This document shows positions 44,154 to 52,407 of a stretch of DNA of 64,000 bases, piece by piece. The number at the start of each line of letters is the position of its first letter. The first letter of the stretch is position 1. The DNA comes from JACKBJ01 sp964549495 (GTDB taxonomy: Bacteria > Chloroflexota > Anaerolineae > Epilineales > Epilineaceae), in contig CAZJWJ010000013.1 of NCBI GenBank assembly GCA_964549495.1, positions 1 to 64,000 of the forward strand, given 5' to 3'. The position numbers and the translations under genes are program-made. The notes below the pieces were generated by a model. It saw only the letters and a program-made list of their open reading frames with translations, had not been told where the DNA came from and did not search any database.

Positions 44154-44759
44154 GTGAGCCCCCGCGCGCGCCGCTTCTTCGGCTGCGTCCTGCCGCTCAG
44201 CATCGTCCTGGTCGGCTGCGGCGTGACGCTGATGGTCGGCTATGCCGGCCAGGTCTTCCTGCAGGCCATCGAGATCGAGGATGATTCCATGGCGCCGCTG
44301 GTGGAACCAGGCGAGACCGTGATCATCGACAACACGGTCTTCTGGGCCGATCCACCCGGCCGCGGCCTGGTGGTCAGCGTGCCCCGACCAGACGGTGAGA
44401 TCGCCATCCGCCGCCTGGCGGCGATCCCGGGCGATACCGTCGCCATCGAGGCCGGCCGGCTGGTCCTCGACGGCGTCCCCTGCGACGGGCACAGCCCGCG
44501 CCCCAACGGCCGGCCTTGCTGGCATGACGGAGCGGGTCCAGCACCCGAGGACTTCGGGCCGCTGACGCTGGGTCCGGACGAGTATTTCGTCCTGGCCCAT
44601 CGCTGGGATGCCGAGGACTCGCGGCGATGGGGGGTGCTGACCCGGGCCGAGATCTTCGGGGTCGCCCGCTTCCGCACCCGCGACCTCACGCAGGTCGGCG
44701 CCTACGACAACGTCGCCACGACCGAGCCCCCGCTGGCCACGCCGGAGCCGCGCCCGTGA
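44154..44759 (+). CDS. Signal peptidase I-like (S26) protein lacking the catalytic lysine
   Basis: This 201-residue protein has one N-terminal membrane helix and the S26 boxes. Box B has DDSMAPLVEPGETVIID with the nucleophile Ser45. Box D is IAIRRLAAIPGDTV, where family members have Lys-Arg; here the lysine position is Arg86. Box E is DAEDSRRWGVL. Type I signal peptidases use a Ser-Lys dyad, so Arg here should strongly impair or alter activity; archaeal and eukaryotic forms use His, which is also absent. It sits between a secreted beta-helix protein and mgtE, and its stop overlaps the mgtE GTG. It might be an inactive binding protein or an atypical peptidase. Start GTG 44154. Confidence 0.8.
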   Translation: MSPRARRFFGCVLPLSIVLVGCGVTLMVGYAGQVFLQAIEIEDDSMAPLVEPGETVIIDNTVFWADPPGRGLVVSVPRPDGEIAIRRLAAIPGDTVAIEAGRLVLDGVPCDGHSPRPNGRPCWHDGAGPAPEDFGPLTLGPDEYFVLAHRWDAEDSRRWGVLTRAEIFGVARFRTRDLTQVGAYDNVATTEPPLATPEPRP

Positions 44760-46162
44760 GCGCCAATCCCGAGCTGCCCGAGGAGGTCCTGCGCGCCATC
44801 GCCGAGGTCGAGGATGCCGGCCAGCTGGAGCCCTTGCGCGAGCTGGTGGCCCAGGCGGTCGAGGCCGGCGATGTCGAGTCGGTCACCGCCATCCTGTCCT
44901 CTCTGCGCCCGCCGGATCGGGTCGACCTCTTCGAGTCCTTCGACCTGGCACAGCAGAGCTACCTCATCGCCGAGATGGACGACGAGGAGGCGGCCGACAT
45001 CCTCGAGGAGTTGGATGACGAGGACGCGGCCGAGGTGGCCGCGCTGCTCGATCCGGCCATCTTGGCGCCGATCATCGACCGCATGGCCACCGACGAGGCG
45101 GCCGACGTCCTGGGCGATCTGAGCGACGAGCAAGCCGAACAGACCATGGCCGAGATGGACGACCTGGCCGAGGGCGATGTCCGGCCGCTCTTGCGCTACG
45201 AGGACGACACGGCCGGCGGCCGCATGATGGCCGAGTTCGTCGCCCTGCGCGCCGGCGAGACGGTCGACCGATCCATCGAGCGACTGCGCGAGATGGAGCC
45301 GGACGAGGAGACGACCTACTACCTCTACGTGGTCGACGAAGCCTCACGACTGGTCGGCATCGTCAGCCTGCGCCAGCTGGTGGTGGCCCGCGGGAGCCAG
45401 CGCATCGAACAGCTGATGAAGCCCGACGTGCTCTCGGTGCCGGCGGAGGCCGACCAGGAGGAGGCGGCCCGCCTGATGGCGCGCTACGACCTCTTGGCCC
45501 TGCCGGTGGTCGACGCCCGCGGCCGGCTGGTCGGCGTCATCACCCACGACGACCTGGTCGACGTCCTCGAGGAGGAGGCCACCGAGGACATGTATCGCCT
45601 GGTGGGCCTCCAGGAGCAGCGGCGCGAGGACTCCATCGGCCGCTCGGTGCGCCTGCGCCTGCCCTGGCTGACGCTGAACTTGGGCATGCAGCTGACCCTG
45701 GTGATGGCGCTGTCGGTCTTCGAGCCCACCCTGGAGCGCCTGGCGGCGCTCAGCATCCTCTTCCCCCTGGTCACCGGCCAGGGCGGCAACGTGGGCGCCC
45801 AGGCGATGACCTTCGTGGTGCGCTCGATCGCCCTGGGCGAGATCGAGCGCGGCAGCCAGCTGCGGCTGCTGGGCAAGGAGGTGGCCCTGGGCCTGCTCAA
45901 CGGCCTGGCGGTGGGCCTCTTGGCCGGCGTCATCGCCTTCTTCGTGGCCCGCGACTCGGGCTTGGCCGGCCTGGTGGCTGCGGTCATGCTGGCTGCGATG
46001 GCGCTCAACCTGACCGCCGGCGGCCTGATCGGCGTCGTCGTGCCGCTGACCCTGCGCCGCTTCGGCTTCGACCCGGCGGTGGCCTCCTCGGTCTTCGTCA
46101 CGACCATGACCGACACCTTGGGCGTCATCCTCTTCCTGGGGCTCTTCCAGCTTCTGACCTGA
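44756..46162 (+). CDS. mgtE: MgtE-type magnesium transporter
   Basis: This 468-residue protein has an N-domain of acidic helical repeats (about 10-130, with MDDEEAADILEELDDED and VLGDLSDEQAEQTMAEM), a CBS pair (about 135-255, with YLYVVDEASRLVGIVSLR and ALPVVDARGRLVGVITHDDLVDVL), and a C-terminal pore with five helices (LFPLVTGQGGNVGAQAMTF, the MgtE signature). It conducts magnesium and is gated by cytosolic magnesium through the CBS and N domains. The GTG start overlaps the S26 stop as GTGA. No M-box-like leader is present because the start is inside the previous gene. Confidence 0.95.
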   Translation: MSANPELPEEVLRAIAEVEDAGQLEPLRELVAQAVEAGDVESVTAILSSLRPPDRVDLFESFDLAQQSYLIAEMDDEEAADILEELDDEDAAEVAALLDPAILAPIIDRMATDEAADVLGDLSDEQAEQTMAEMDDLAEGDVRPLLRYEDDTAGGRMMAEFVALRAGETVDRSIERLREMEPDEETTYYLYVVDEASRLVGIVSLRQLVVARGSQRIEQLMKPDVLSVPAEADQEEAARLMARYDLLALPVVDARGRLVGVITHDDLVDVLEEEATEDMYRLVGLQEQRREDSIGRSVRLRLPWLTLNLGMQLTLVMALSVFEPTLERLAALSILFPLVTGQGGNVGAQAMTFVVRSIALGEIERGSQLRLLGKEVALGLLNGLAVGLLAGVIAFFVARDSGLAGLVAAVMLAAMALNLTAGGLIGVVVPLTLRRFGFDPAVASSVFVTTMTDTLGVILFLGLFQLLT

Positions 46163-46207
46163 GTCCCAAGCCCGCCTCCCGGCCTCGTCGCGATCGCCAT
46201 CCCTCGC

Positions 46208-46213
46208 TATAAT
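46208..46213 (+). promoter_or_regulatory. -10 box upstream of the small helical protein gene
   Basis: A perfect TATAAT lies at 46208-46213 in the 118-bp gap after mgtE, with no good -35. Predicted leader about 60 nt, containing GAGGAA before ATG 46281. Confidence 0.5.
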
Positions 46214-46280
46214 GCCCGCCAGCCTGAGAACCGAGGTTATCGTCGGAGACCTCGCCCGACCGTAGATCGAGGAAGCCAGC

Positions 46281-46652
46281 ATGGACATCAAGGAATATCC
46301 CCTGCGCCCCGACGCCGAGATCTTGGCTGAACAGGCCTACCTCGGCCGGCGCGTGGAGCAAATCGAGAAGAGCATGGGCCGCGTGGCCGCCAAGCTGCCG
46401 CCGGGCGAGCTGAGCCAGGCGATGGACGCGCTCGACCGCGCCCGCGAGCTGACCAACCAGATGTTCAAGCAGGTTCGCGTGCGCCCCCTCGGCGAGGCCG
46501 TCGCGGCCCAGAAAGACTGGCTGGCCCGCGCCAAGGCCAACCAGGATCGCGCCGCCGGTTCGGGCGAGCCGGTCTTGGACTTCAACCGGATCGAACTGGA
46601 TCTGCGCCTGCTCGACGAGATCCTGGCCGGCTGGAAGGCCCAGGGCAACTGA
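46281..46652 (+). CDS. Small helical protein of unknown function
   Basis: I do not recognise this 123-residue protein. It is charged and almost entirely predicted helical, with segments such as QAYLGRRVEQIEKSMGRV and QAMDALDRARELTNQMF, and one Cys-free soluble chain. It could be a coiled-coil or four-helix protein. GAGGAA precedes ATG 46281. Its TGA overlaps a CTG that seems to be the start of the glycerate kinase gene, so the two may be translated together. Confidence 0.7.
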   Translation: MDIKEYPLRPDAEILAEQAYLGRRVEQIEKSMGRVAAKLPPGELSQAMDALDRARELTNQMFKQVRVRPLGEAVAAQKDWLARAKANQDRAAGSGEPVLDFNRIELDLRLLDEILAGWKAQGN

Positions 46653-48043
46653 GCCCGGAAGCGCGCTTCCAAGCCCCCGATCCGGAAGGCCGGCCCGCCT
46701 GGAAGGCCGCGCTCGACATCCTGAGCGCGGCCCTGCATGGCGCCGACCCCGCGCGCGCCCTGCGCCGGCAGCTCCAGCTGGAGGACGAGCTGCTGCGCTG
46801 CGGGCAAACCGAGTTCGACCTCTCGGCCATCCAGCGCATCTTCCTGGTGGCGGCCGGCAAGGCGGCCCTGCCCATGGTCCAGGCCACCGAGTCCATCCTC
46901 GGCGAGCGCCTGACCGCCGGTATCGCCATCTGCCCCCGCGGCAGCGAGGGGCCCACCGAGCGGACGGTGGTCCACGGCGGCGGCCACCCGCTGCCGGATC
47001 CGGGCAGCCTGATGGCCACCCGTCACATCGCCCGCCTGCTCGAGCAGAGCGGCCCGGAGGACTTGGTCCTGGTCCTGCTATCTGGAGGCGCCTCGGCCCT
47101 GATGGAGCAGCCGGCCGGCCGCATCCCGCTGATCGACCTCCAAGCGGCCACCAGCAGCCTGCTCGGCTCCGGCGCCCGCATCGACGAGATCAACGCCCTG
47201 CGCAAGCACATCAGCCGCGTCAAGGGCGGTGGCCTGGCCGCCATGGCCGCGCCCTCGCCCGTCTTGGGCCTGATCCTCTCCGACGTGGTCGGTAGCCCCT
47301 TGGAGAGCATTGCCAGCGGGCCCACCGCGCCCGACCCGAGCCGCTTCTCCGATGCCGGCGCCGTCCTCTCGCGCCTCGGCCTCTGGGGCGCCATGCCGGC
47401 CTCGATCGGCCAGCATCTGCGGGATGGGATGGCGGGTCGGATTCCCGAGACGCCCAAGCCGGGCGATGCCCTCTTCGATCGCGTCCACAACCACCTGATC
47501 GGCGACGGCGCCTCCGCCCTGGAGGCGGCCCGCGACCGGGCCGGCGAGCTGGGCTTCCGGACGAGCATCCTGACCACCTACCTCGAGGGCGAGGCCCGCG
47601 AGGTAGGCCGCTTGCTGGCGGCCGTCGCCAAGGAGTCGTCGAGGCACGGCCGTCCCCTGGCCCCGCCCGCCTGCATCCTGGCCAGCGGCGAGACCACGGT
47701 CACGCTGCGCCGCCTGGGCGGCCGAGGTGGCCGCAACCAGGAGCTGGCGCTTGCGGCGGCCCTGGCGCTGGACGCGGAGGATGGATCGCCGATCACCCTG
47801 GCCGCCCTGGGCAGCGACGGCATCGACGGTCAGAGCGAGGCCGCCGGCGCCATCGTCGACGGCGACACCGCCCGCCGCGCTCGGGCGGCCGGCCTCGACC
47901 CGGTCGCGGCCCTGGCCGGCCACGACAGCGCGCCCTTCTTCGAATCGCTGGGCCAGGCCCTGGTCACCGGCCCGACCGGCACCAACGTCGGCGATCTGGT
48001 CCTCCTGCTCGTCGGCCAGCTCGACCGCCCCACGCCGGTCTGA
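46649..48043 (+). CDS. Glycerate 2-kinase (DUF4147/MOFRL), probable CTG start
   Basis: The 464-residue reading starts at CTG 46649, in a CTGA overlap with the previous stop. Conventional calling would start at GTG 46847, cutting off the family's N-terminal helix region (ALDILSAALHGADPARALRR), which is clearly coded upstream; no in-frame ATG, GTG or TTG is available there. Motifs include FLVAAGKAALPM, GGGHPLPDP, LLSGGASALME, VKGGGLAAMA and, in the MOFRL domain, GRGGRNQELALAAALAL and LGSDGIDGQSEAAGAIVDG and TGPTGTNVGDL. It phosphorylates D-glycerate to 2-phosphoglycerate. The next gene starts 8 nt after the stop. Confidence 0.88.
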   Translation: MSPEARFQAPDPEGRPAWKAALDILSAALHGADPARALRRQLQLEDELLRCGQTEFDLSAIQRIFLVAAGKAALPMVQATESILGERLTAGIAICPRGSEGPTERTVVHGGGHPLPDPGSLMATRHIARLLEQSGPEDLVLVLLSGGASALMEQPAGRIPLIDLQAATSSLLGSGARIDEINALRKHISRVKGGGLAAMAAPSPVLGLILSDVVGSPLESIASGPTAPDPSRFSDAGAVLSRLGLWGAMPASIGQHLRDGMAGRIPETPKPGDALFDRVHNHLIGDGASALEAARDRAGELGFRTSILTTYLEGEAREVGRLLAAVAKESSRHGRPLAPPACILASGETTVTLRRLGGRGGRNQELALAAALALDAEDGSPITLAALGSDGIDGQSEAAGAIVDGDTARRARAAGLDPVAALAGHDSAPFFESLGQALVTGPTGTNVGDLVLLLVGQLDRPTPV

Positions 48044-48050
48044 GGGCTCC

Positions 48051-49130
48051 GTGCACGTCGCCCTGAGCGCCTGGTTCGCCGGCCGCGCCAACGGGTCCGG
48101 CCAGTACCTCGACCAGCTTCACGGCGCCCTCCGCGCAACCGCCGCAGCCGACGAATCCTACGCGCTCCTCCATCCCCCAGGGCGCCCCGACGGGCTGTCC
48201 AAGCTAGCCTGGGAGCAGCTCGGATTTCCCCGCGCCGCGGTCGGCCACGACCTGGCCCACGTGCCCTACTGGGCACCCCCGCTGCGCCCGACGCTGCCCA
48301 CCCTCGTCACCATCCACGACCTGATCCCGCTGCTGTTGCCCGACTACCGCCGCCGCCCTAGCGTGCGGGCCTACACCGAGCTGGTCCGTCGCGCCAGCCC
48401 GGCGGCCGCGGCCATCCTCACCGATTCCGAGCACAGCGCGGGCGATATCCGTCGCCACCTCGACGTGGATCCCGAGCGCGTCCACGCCATCCCGCTGGGC
48501 ATCGCGGATCGCTTCAGACCACAGGCCTCGTCGGACTGCGAGGGCTTTCGCGAGCGCGCCGAGCTCCCCTCTCGCTTCGGCCTCTACCTGGGCGGCTTCG
48601 ATCGCCGCAAGAACCTGATCACCCTCCTGCGCGCCTGGGTCGACGTCCACCGCGCCACCGGCCTGCCGCTCGTCCTGGCCGGCAAGCTCCCGCCACCATC
48701 CGACCCGCTCCACCCTCGCCCGCTCGACCTAGCCCGCCGTGCCGGCCTCCTGCCCGACGTCCTCCACCTTCCCGGCTTCATCCCCGACGCCGACCTTCCG
48801 CTGCTCTACGCCTCCGCCGCGCTCTTCGCCTTTCCCTCCAGCTACGAGGGCTTCGGACTGCCCCCGCTGGAGGCCATGGCCTGCGGCACGCCCGTCGTCG
48901 CCGCCGATGCCACCAGCTTGCCGGAGGTGGTCGGCGAGGCCGGCATCCTGGCCGCCCCCGACGACCCCGCCGCCTGGACCGAGGCTTGCCGGCGCATCCT
49001 CGAGGACCCCGGGCTCGCCACGCGGCTCTCCGAGGCCGGAATCGCCCAGGCGGCGCGATTCCCATGGTCGAGCACGGCCCAGCGCACGCGCGACGTCTAC
49101 CACCAGACCCTCCGGCGATCCCGCGGCTGA
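48051..49130 (+). CDS. GT4 family glycosyltransferase
   Basis: This 359-residue retaining glycosyltransferase has a GT-B fold. The acceptor side shows LAHVPYWAPP and VTIHDLIPLLLPDY; the nucleotide-sugar side shows GFDRRKNLITLLRAW, LPGFIPDADLPLLYASAALFAFPS and the EGFGLPPLEAMACGTPVVA signature with the E-x7-E pattern. It resembles mannosyl- or rhamnosyltransferases of cell-surface glycans. GTG 48051 has GAGGG upstream. Follows the glycerate kinase gene by 8 nt and is probably co-transcribed with it. Confidence 0.9.
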   Translation: MHVALSAWFAGRANGSGQYLDQLHGALRATAAADESYALLHPPGRPDGLSKLAWEQLGFPRAAVGHDLAHVPYWAPPLRPTLPTLVTIHDLIPLLLPDYRRRPSVRAYTELVRRASPAAAAILTDSEHSAGDIRRHLDVDPERVHAIPLGIADRFRPQASSDCEGFRERAELPSRFGLYLGGFDRRKNLITLLRAWVDVHRATGLPLVLAGKLPPPSDPLHPRPLDLARRAGLLPDVLHLPGFIPDADLPLLYASAALFAFPSSYEGFGLPPLEAMACGTPVVAADATSLPEVVGEAGILAAPDDPAAWTEACRRILEDPGLATRLSEAGIAQAARFPWSSTAQRTRDVYHQTLRRSRG

Positions 49131-49154
49131 CCGACCACGCCGCCCGGACTCTGG

Positions 49155-49183
49155 TTCCACTAGCCGGTCATCCGTGTTATGCT
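49155..49183 (+). promoter_or_regulatory. Putative promoter of the tandem-VWA gene
   Basis: TTCCAC (49155-49160) and TATGCT (49178-49183) are separated by 17 bp. A start near 49190 leaves a leader of about 90 nt before ATG 49281. Confidence 0.45.
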
Positions 49184-49280
49184 GCCCGCACCGAGACCGC
49201 CTCGCCGGCGCTCGCTCCCCATCGAAGCGTGGCGATGCGGCCGAGGGTGCCCTTCCGGGCACCAGGGGGAGAGTGCGCAG

Positions 49281-51158
49281 ATGATCCGAGCCGCCACGCG
49301 ACGTGTCCACCTCATCCGATCCCGACCCTACCGCCTCGCACCCGTGCTGCTCTGCGGGCTGGCCCTTTTCTCGGCCGCCCTGCTGGCGCTGGCGTCCACC
49401 GAGGCTTCCCTTGCCCAACGCGGCAACCGGGTCAGCCCCTGCCTGCTGAACAACAACAAGTGGGCCGACCCGACCACGCTCTGGTTGGGCGAGTGGACCA
49501 CGGTCACGCTGACGACGACCACCGATTGCCCGGCGCAGGTGGTGCCCTTGCACGTGGTCCTGAGCATCGACGCCTCCTTGTCGATGAACCCCAACGACAA
49601 GCTGACCAACGCCCAGCAGGCGGCGCGACGTTTCGTCGACGAGATCGACTTCTCGATCAGCAAGGTCGGCGTGACCTCCTTCTCGGACATCGGATACGTC
49701 GAGTCCGAGCTGACCGACAGCAAGGCCAAGGTGCTGGGCGCCATCAACGGCCTGGACACGGAGTTCGGCACCGACATCGAGGGCGGCCTGCAGGAGAGCC
49801 AGAAGCTCTTCCAGCGCGCCCGCACGCGCGACCCCGGCCCCGATGAGATCCCGCCGATCGAGGTCTTGGTCATCCTGTCCGATGGCCGGCCCTACCCGGC
49901 CGACAAGCACGGCCGTCAGGTGGCCGGCCGCATGAAGGGCGACGGGGTCCTGATCTTCAGCATCTGCGTGGGCAACGACTGCGACGTGAGCCTGATGCGC
50001 TCCTTTGCCAGCCAGGGCAGCTTCTACTTCGAGGTCCGCAACTCCAGCAACCTGGTCCGGACCTTCCAGCAGATCGTCGACCAGCTGACCAATGCCGAGC
50101 TCTCGCAGCTGATCATCGAGGACGAACTGCCCGAGAACATGCGCTACATCCCCGACTCGGCGGTCCCGCCGCCCAACGAGATCCGGGATCGGCGCCTGCG
50201 CTGGGTCTGGAACGTGGTGCCCAAGACCGGCATCACCCTGACCTACCAGGTCGAGCCGCAGGACTTGGGCACCTGGCCGACCAACGTCGAGGCGGTGGCC
50301 AGCTTCCGCGACACCGAGGGCCGCACCGGAGAGAAGCTCTTCCCGGTGCCCGAGGTCCTGGTCCTGGCCCCGCCGACCCCGACGCCGACCCTCACGCCGA
50401 CGCCGACCGACACCCCGGGGCCCACCCCGACACCCACCTTCACGCCGACGTCCACGCCCACCGACACCCCCACCCCGACAGACACACCCACTCCAACCCC
50501 GACGCCGGAGCTGCGACCGGTCTACCTGCCGCTGCTCCTGCGCGAGCACTGCGACCCGACCATCGAGTCGGCCGACGTGGTCCTGGTCGTCGACGTCTCC
50601 AGCAGCATGAACTTTGCGACCCGCGACGGCGGCCTGCTCAAGCGCGAGGCTGCCCGCCGCGCGGCGCGGCGCTTCGTGAGCGGCATGCGGGCCGGCCACG
50701 ACCAGGTCTCGGTGGTGGTCTTCAGCGAGTCGGCCGAGGTCTGGGTGCCGCTCGGCGCCGACTTCGAGTCCGCCATGGCCCGCATCGACGCCATGCCGCA
50801 GCGCGAGGGCACGCGCATCGACGCCGGCCTGCGCGCGGCGGTGGAACAGCTGGAGAGCCCTGCCCGCAAGGCCGACAACACGGCCGCCATCCTGCTGCTC
50901 ACCGACGGCCAGCCCACCCGCGGCTCGGCCGAGGACGTCCGCCAGGCCGCCCGCATCGCCCGCGAACGCGGCGTGACGCTCTTCGCGATCGGCCTGGGCC
51001 CGGACGTCAACCCGGCCCTGCTAGAGGCGGTGGCCGGCAGCCCCGGCCGCTACCACGCCGCGCCGCAAGCCGAGGACCTGGAGCGCATCTACGACCAGAT
51101 CGCCCGCGTGGTACCCTGTCCGGTGGGGCGCCACGACTGGAGCCGGCCTTGGCCCTAG
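49281..51158 (+). CDS. Secreted tandem VWA-domain protein
   Basis: This 625-residue protein has a signal peptide (APVLLCGLALFSAALLAL, cleavage near SLAQR). The first VWA domain (about 85-265) has an intact MIDAS (DASLS, then GTDIEGG and LSDGRP). A beta-rich domain follows (about 270-360). A Pro/Thr/Asp linker (about 370-410) leads to VYLPLLLREHC and a second VWA domain (about 430-600) with DVSSS and LTDGQP. Cys424 after the motif and Cys613 in the PCP tail could form a disulfide closing the second VWA. VWA domains bind protein ligands through a metal ion. GGGGGAGAG precedes ATG 49281. Confidence 0.85.
   Translation: MIRAATRRVHLIRSRPYRLAPVLLCGLALFSAALLALASTEASLAQRGNRVSPCLLNNNKWADPTTLWLGEWTTVTLTTTTDCPAQVVPLHVVLSIDASLSMNPNDKLTNAQQAARRFVDEIDFSISKVGVTSFSDIGYVESELTDSKAKVLGAINGLDTEFGTDIEGGLQESQKLFQRARTRDPGPDEIPPIEVLVILSDGRPYPADKHGRQVAGRMKGDGVLIFSICVGNDCDVSLMRSFASQGSFYFEVRNSSNLVRTFQQIVDQLTNAELSQLIIEDELPENMRYIPDSAVPPPNEIRDRRLRWVWNVVPKTGITLTYQVEPQDLGTWPTNVEAVASFRDTEGRTGEKLFPVPEVLVLAPPTPTPTLTPTPTDTPGPTPTPTFTPTSTPTDTPTPTDTPTPTPTPELRPVYLPLLLREHCDPTIESADVVLVVDVSSSMNFATRDGGLLKREAARRAARRFVSGMRAGHDQVSVVVFSESAEVWVPLGADFESAMARIDAMPQREGTRIDAGLRAAVEQLESPARKADNTAAILLLTDGQPTRGSAEDVRQAARIARERGVTLFAIGLGPDVNPALLEAVAGSPGRYHAAPQAEDLERIYDQIARVVPCPVGRHDWSRPWP
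50380..50512 (+). repeat. Pro/Thr-coding low-complexity linker repeat
   Basis: CCGACGCC/ACCCC-type units, mostly Pro-Thr codons, run inside the tandem-VWA gene. They encode the stalk between the beta domain and the LPLLLR-VWA part. Such tracts are prone to length variation. Confidence 0.75.
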
Positions 51159-51264
51159 GCGCATCCTCGAGGCGATCGAGCGACCGGTTGCCGCCCGATC
51201 GACTCGAAGCACGCTCCGACGCAGGACGACGACAAGCCGGTGACATCGCCTTGGAGCCTGGCGC

Positions 51265-52407
51265 TTGAAGGTCCTGCTGCTGTCCAAGGCGATGGTCGTC
51301 GGCGCCTACCAGCGCAAGGCCGAGCTGATGGCCGAGATCGGTGGCGACGCGCTGGAGCTGACGGTGGCCGTGCCACCACTCTGGCGCGACGGCGCGCTCG
51401 AGCGCCGGCTCGAACGCGTCCACGAGCAGGGCTACCGCCTGGTCGAGACGCCCATCCGCCGGCCCGGCGACTTCCACGTTCACCACTACCCACGCCTCGG
51501 CGCGCTGATCGACCGGCTGCGGCCCGACCTGGTCCACGTCGACGAGGAAGCCTACAACCTGGCCACGTGGTTGGCCCTGCGCGCCGCGCGCCGCCGGGGT
51601 GCCCGAACGCTCTTCTTCACCTGGCAAAACCTCCAGCGGCGCTACCCGCCGCCTTTCGCCCAGTTCGAGCGCTGGGCCTACCGGCGGGTCGACGGCGCCA
51701 TCGCCGGCAGCGCCACCGCCGCCGAGGTCCTGCGTGCCAAGGGCTACGCGGGCCCGCTGTGGACCATCCCGCAGTTCGGGGTCGACGAGGACCGCTTCCA
51801 GCCGCCGACCTCGCGATCCGATGCCCCGGACCGCCCGATCGTCATCGGCTACGCCGGCCGCCTGGTCGAGGCCAAGGGCGTCGACCTGCTGCTCGACGCC
51901 CTGGCGCGGATCGACGCGGCCGGCGCCCCAGCGGACTGGCGGCTCGCGATCGTCGGGGAGGGCGAGGCCGAGGCCGCGCTGCGCGAGCAGGCGCGCCGGC
52001 TCGGCATCTCCGAACGCGTCCTATTCCGCCCCTGGCTGGCTTCCGGCGAGATGCCGGACTTCTACCGGAGCCTGGACCTGCTGGTCCTGCCCAGCCGCTC
52101 GACGCCCAGCTGGATCGAGCAGTTCGGCCGCGTGCTCACCGAGGCCATGGCCTGCGGCGTGGTCTGCGTCGGCTCCGACTCGGGCGAGATCCCGATGGTG
52201 ATCGGCGAGGCCGGCCGGGTCTTCCCCGAGGGCGATGCCGGGGCCCTGGCCGACCGCCTGGCGGAGCTGATCGGGGACGCGGCGCTGCAGGGCCGTCTCT
52301 CCTCGGCCGGTCGCCGACGGGTGCTGGAGCATTTCACCATGCGCCGCGTGGCCGAGGCGACGCTCGAGGCCTACGAGCAGCTAGCATTCCCTGCGGCGGT
52401 GCGCTAG
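51265..52407 (+). CDS. GT4 family glycosyltransferase
   Basis: This 380-residue GT-B enzyme begins at TTG 51265 with GGAG 8 nt upstream. The N-terminal domain has MKVLLLSKAMVVGAYQRK and LVHVDEEAYNLATW; the C-terminal domain has IGYAGRLVEAKGVDLLLDAL, LAIVGEGEAEAAL and EQFGRVLTEAMACGVVCVGS, the E-x7-E type donor-binding motif. It probably elongates a surface glycan. Its stop codon shares the palindrome CTAG with the stop of the convergent metallopeptidase gene (52404-52407), so the two ends overlap by 4 bp. Confidence 0.9.
   Translation: MKVLLLSKAMVVGAYQRKAELMAEIGGDALELTVAVPPLWRDGALERRLERVHEQGYRLVETPIRRPGDFHVHHYPRLGALIDRLRPDLVHVDEEAYNLATWLALRAARRRGARTLFFTWQNLQRRYPPPFAQFERWAYRRVDGAIAGSATAAEVLRAKGYAGPLWTIPQFGVDEDRFQPPTSRSDAPDRPIVIGYAGRLVEAKGVDLLLDALARIDAAGAPADWRLAIVGEGEAEAALREQARRLGISERVLFRPWLASGEMPDFYRSLDLLVLPSRSTPSWIEQFGRVLTEAMACGVVCVGSDSGEIPMVIGEAGRVFPEGDAGALADRLAELIGDAALQGRLSSAGRRRVLEHFTMRRVAEATLEAYEQLAFPAAVR

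Noticed and set aside
41534..44203. Minus-strand frame of 889 codons opposite the beta-helix gene
   Set aside because: Arg/Gly/Leu/Val-rich antisense; the plus strand has a signal peptide and beta-helix repeats.
46163..46280. Possible magnesium riboswitch near mgtE
   Set aside because: The gap is downstream of mgtE, and mgtE itself starts inside the previous gene with no leader.
50380..50512. Short repeats that could suggest a CRISPR array
   Set aside because: They are Pro-Thr codons in frame within a stalk; no constant repeat length or unique spacers.
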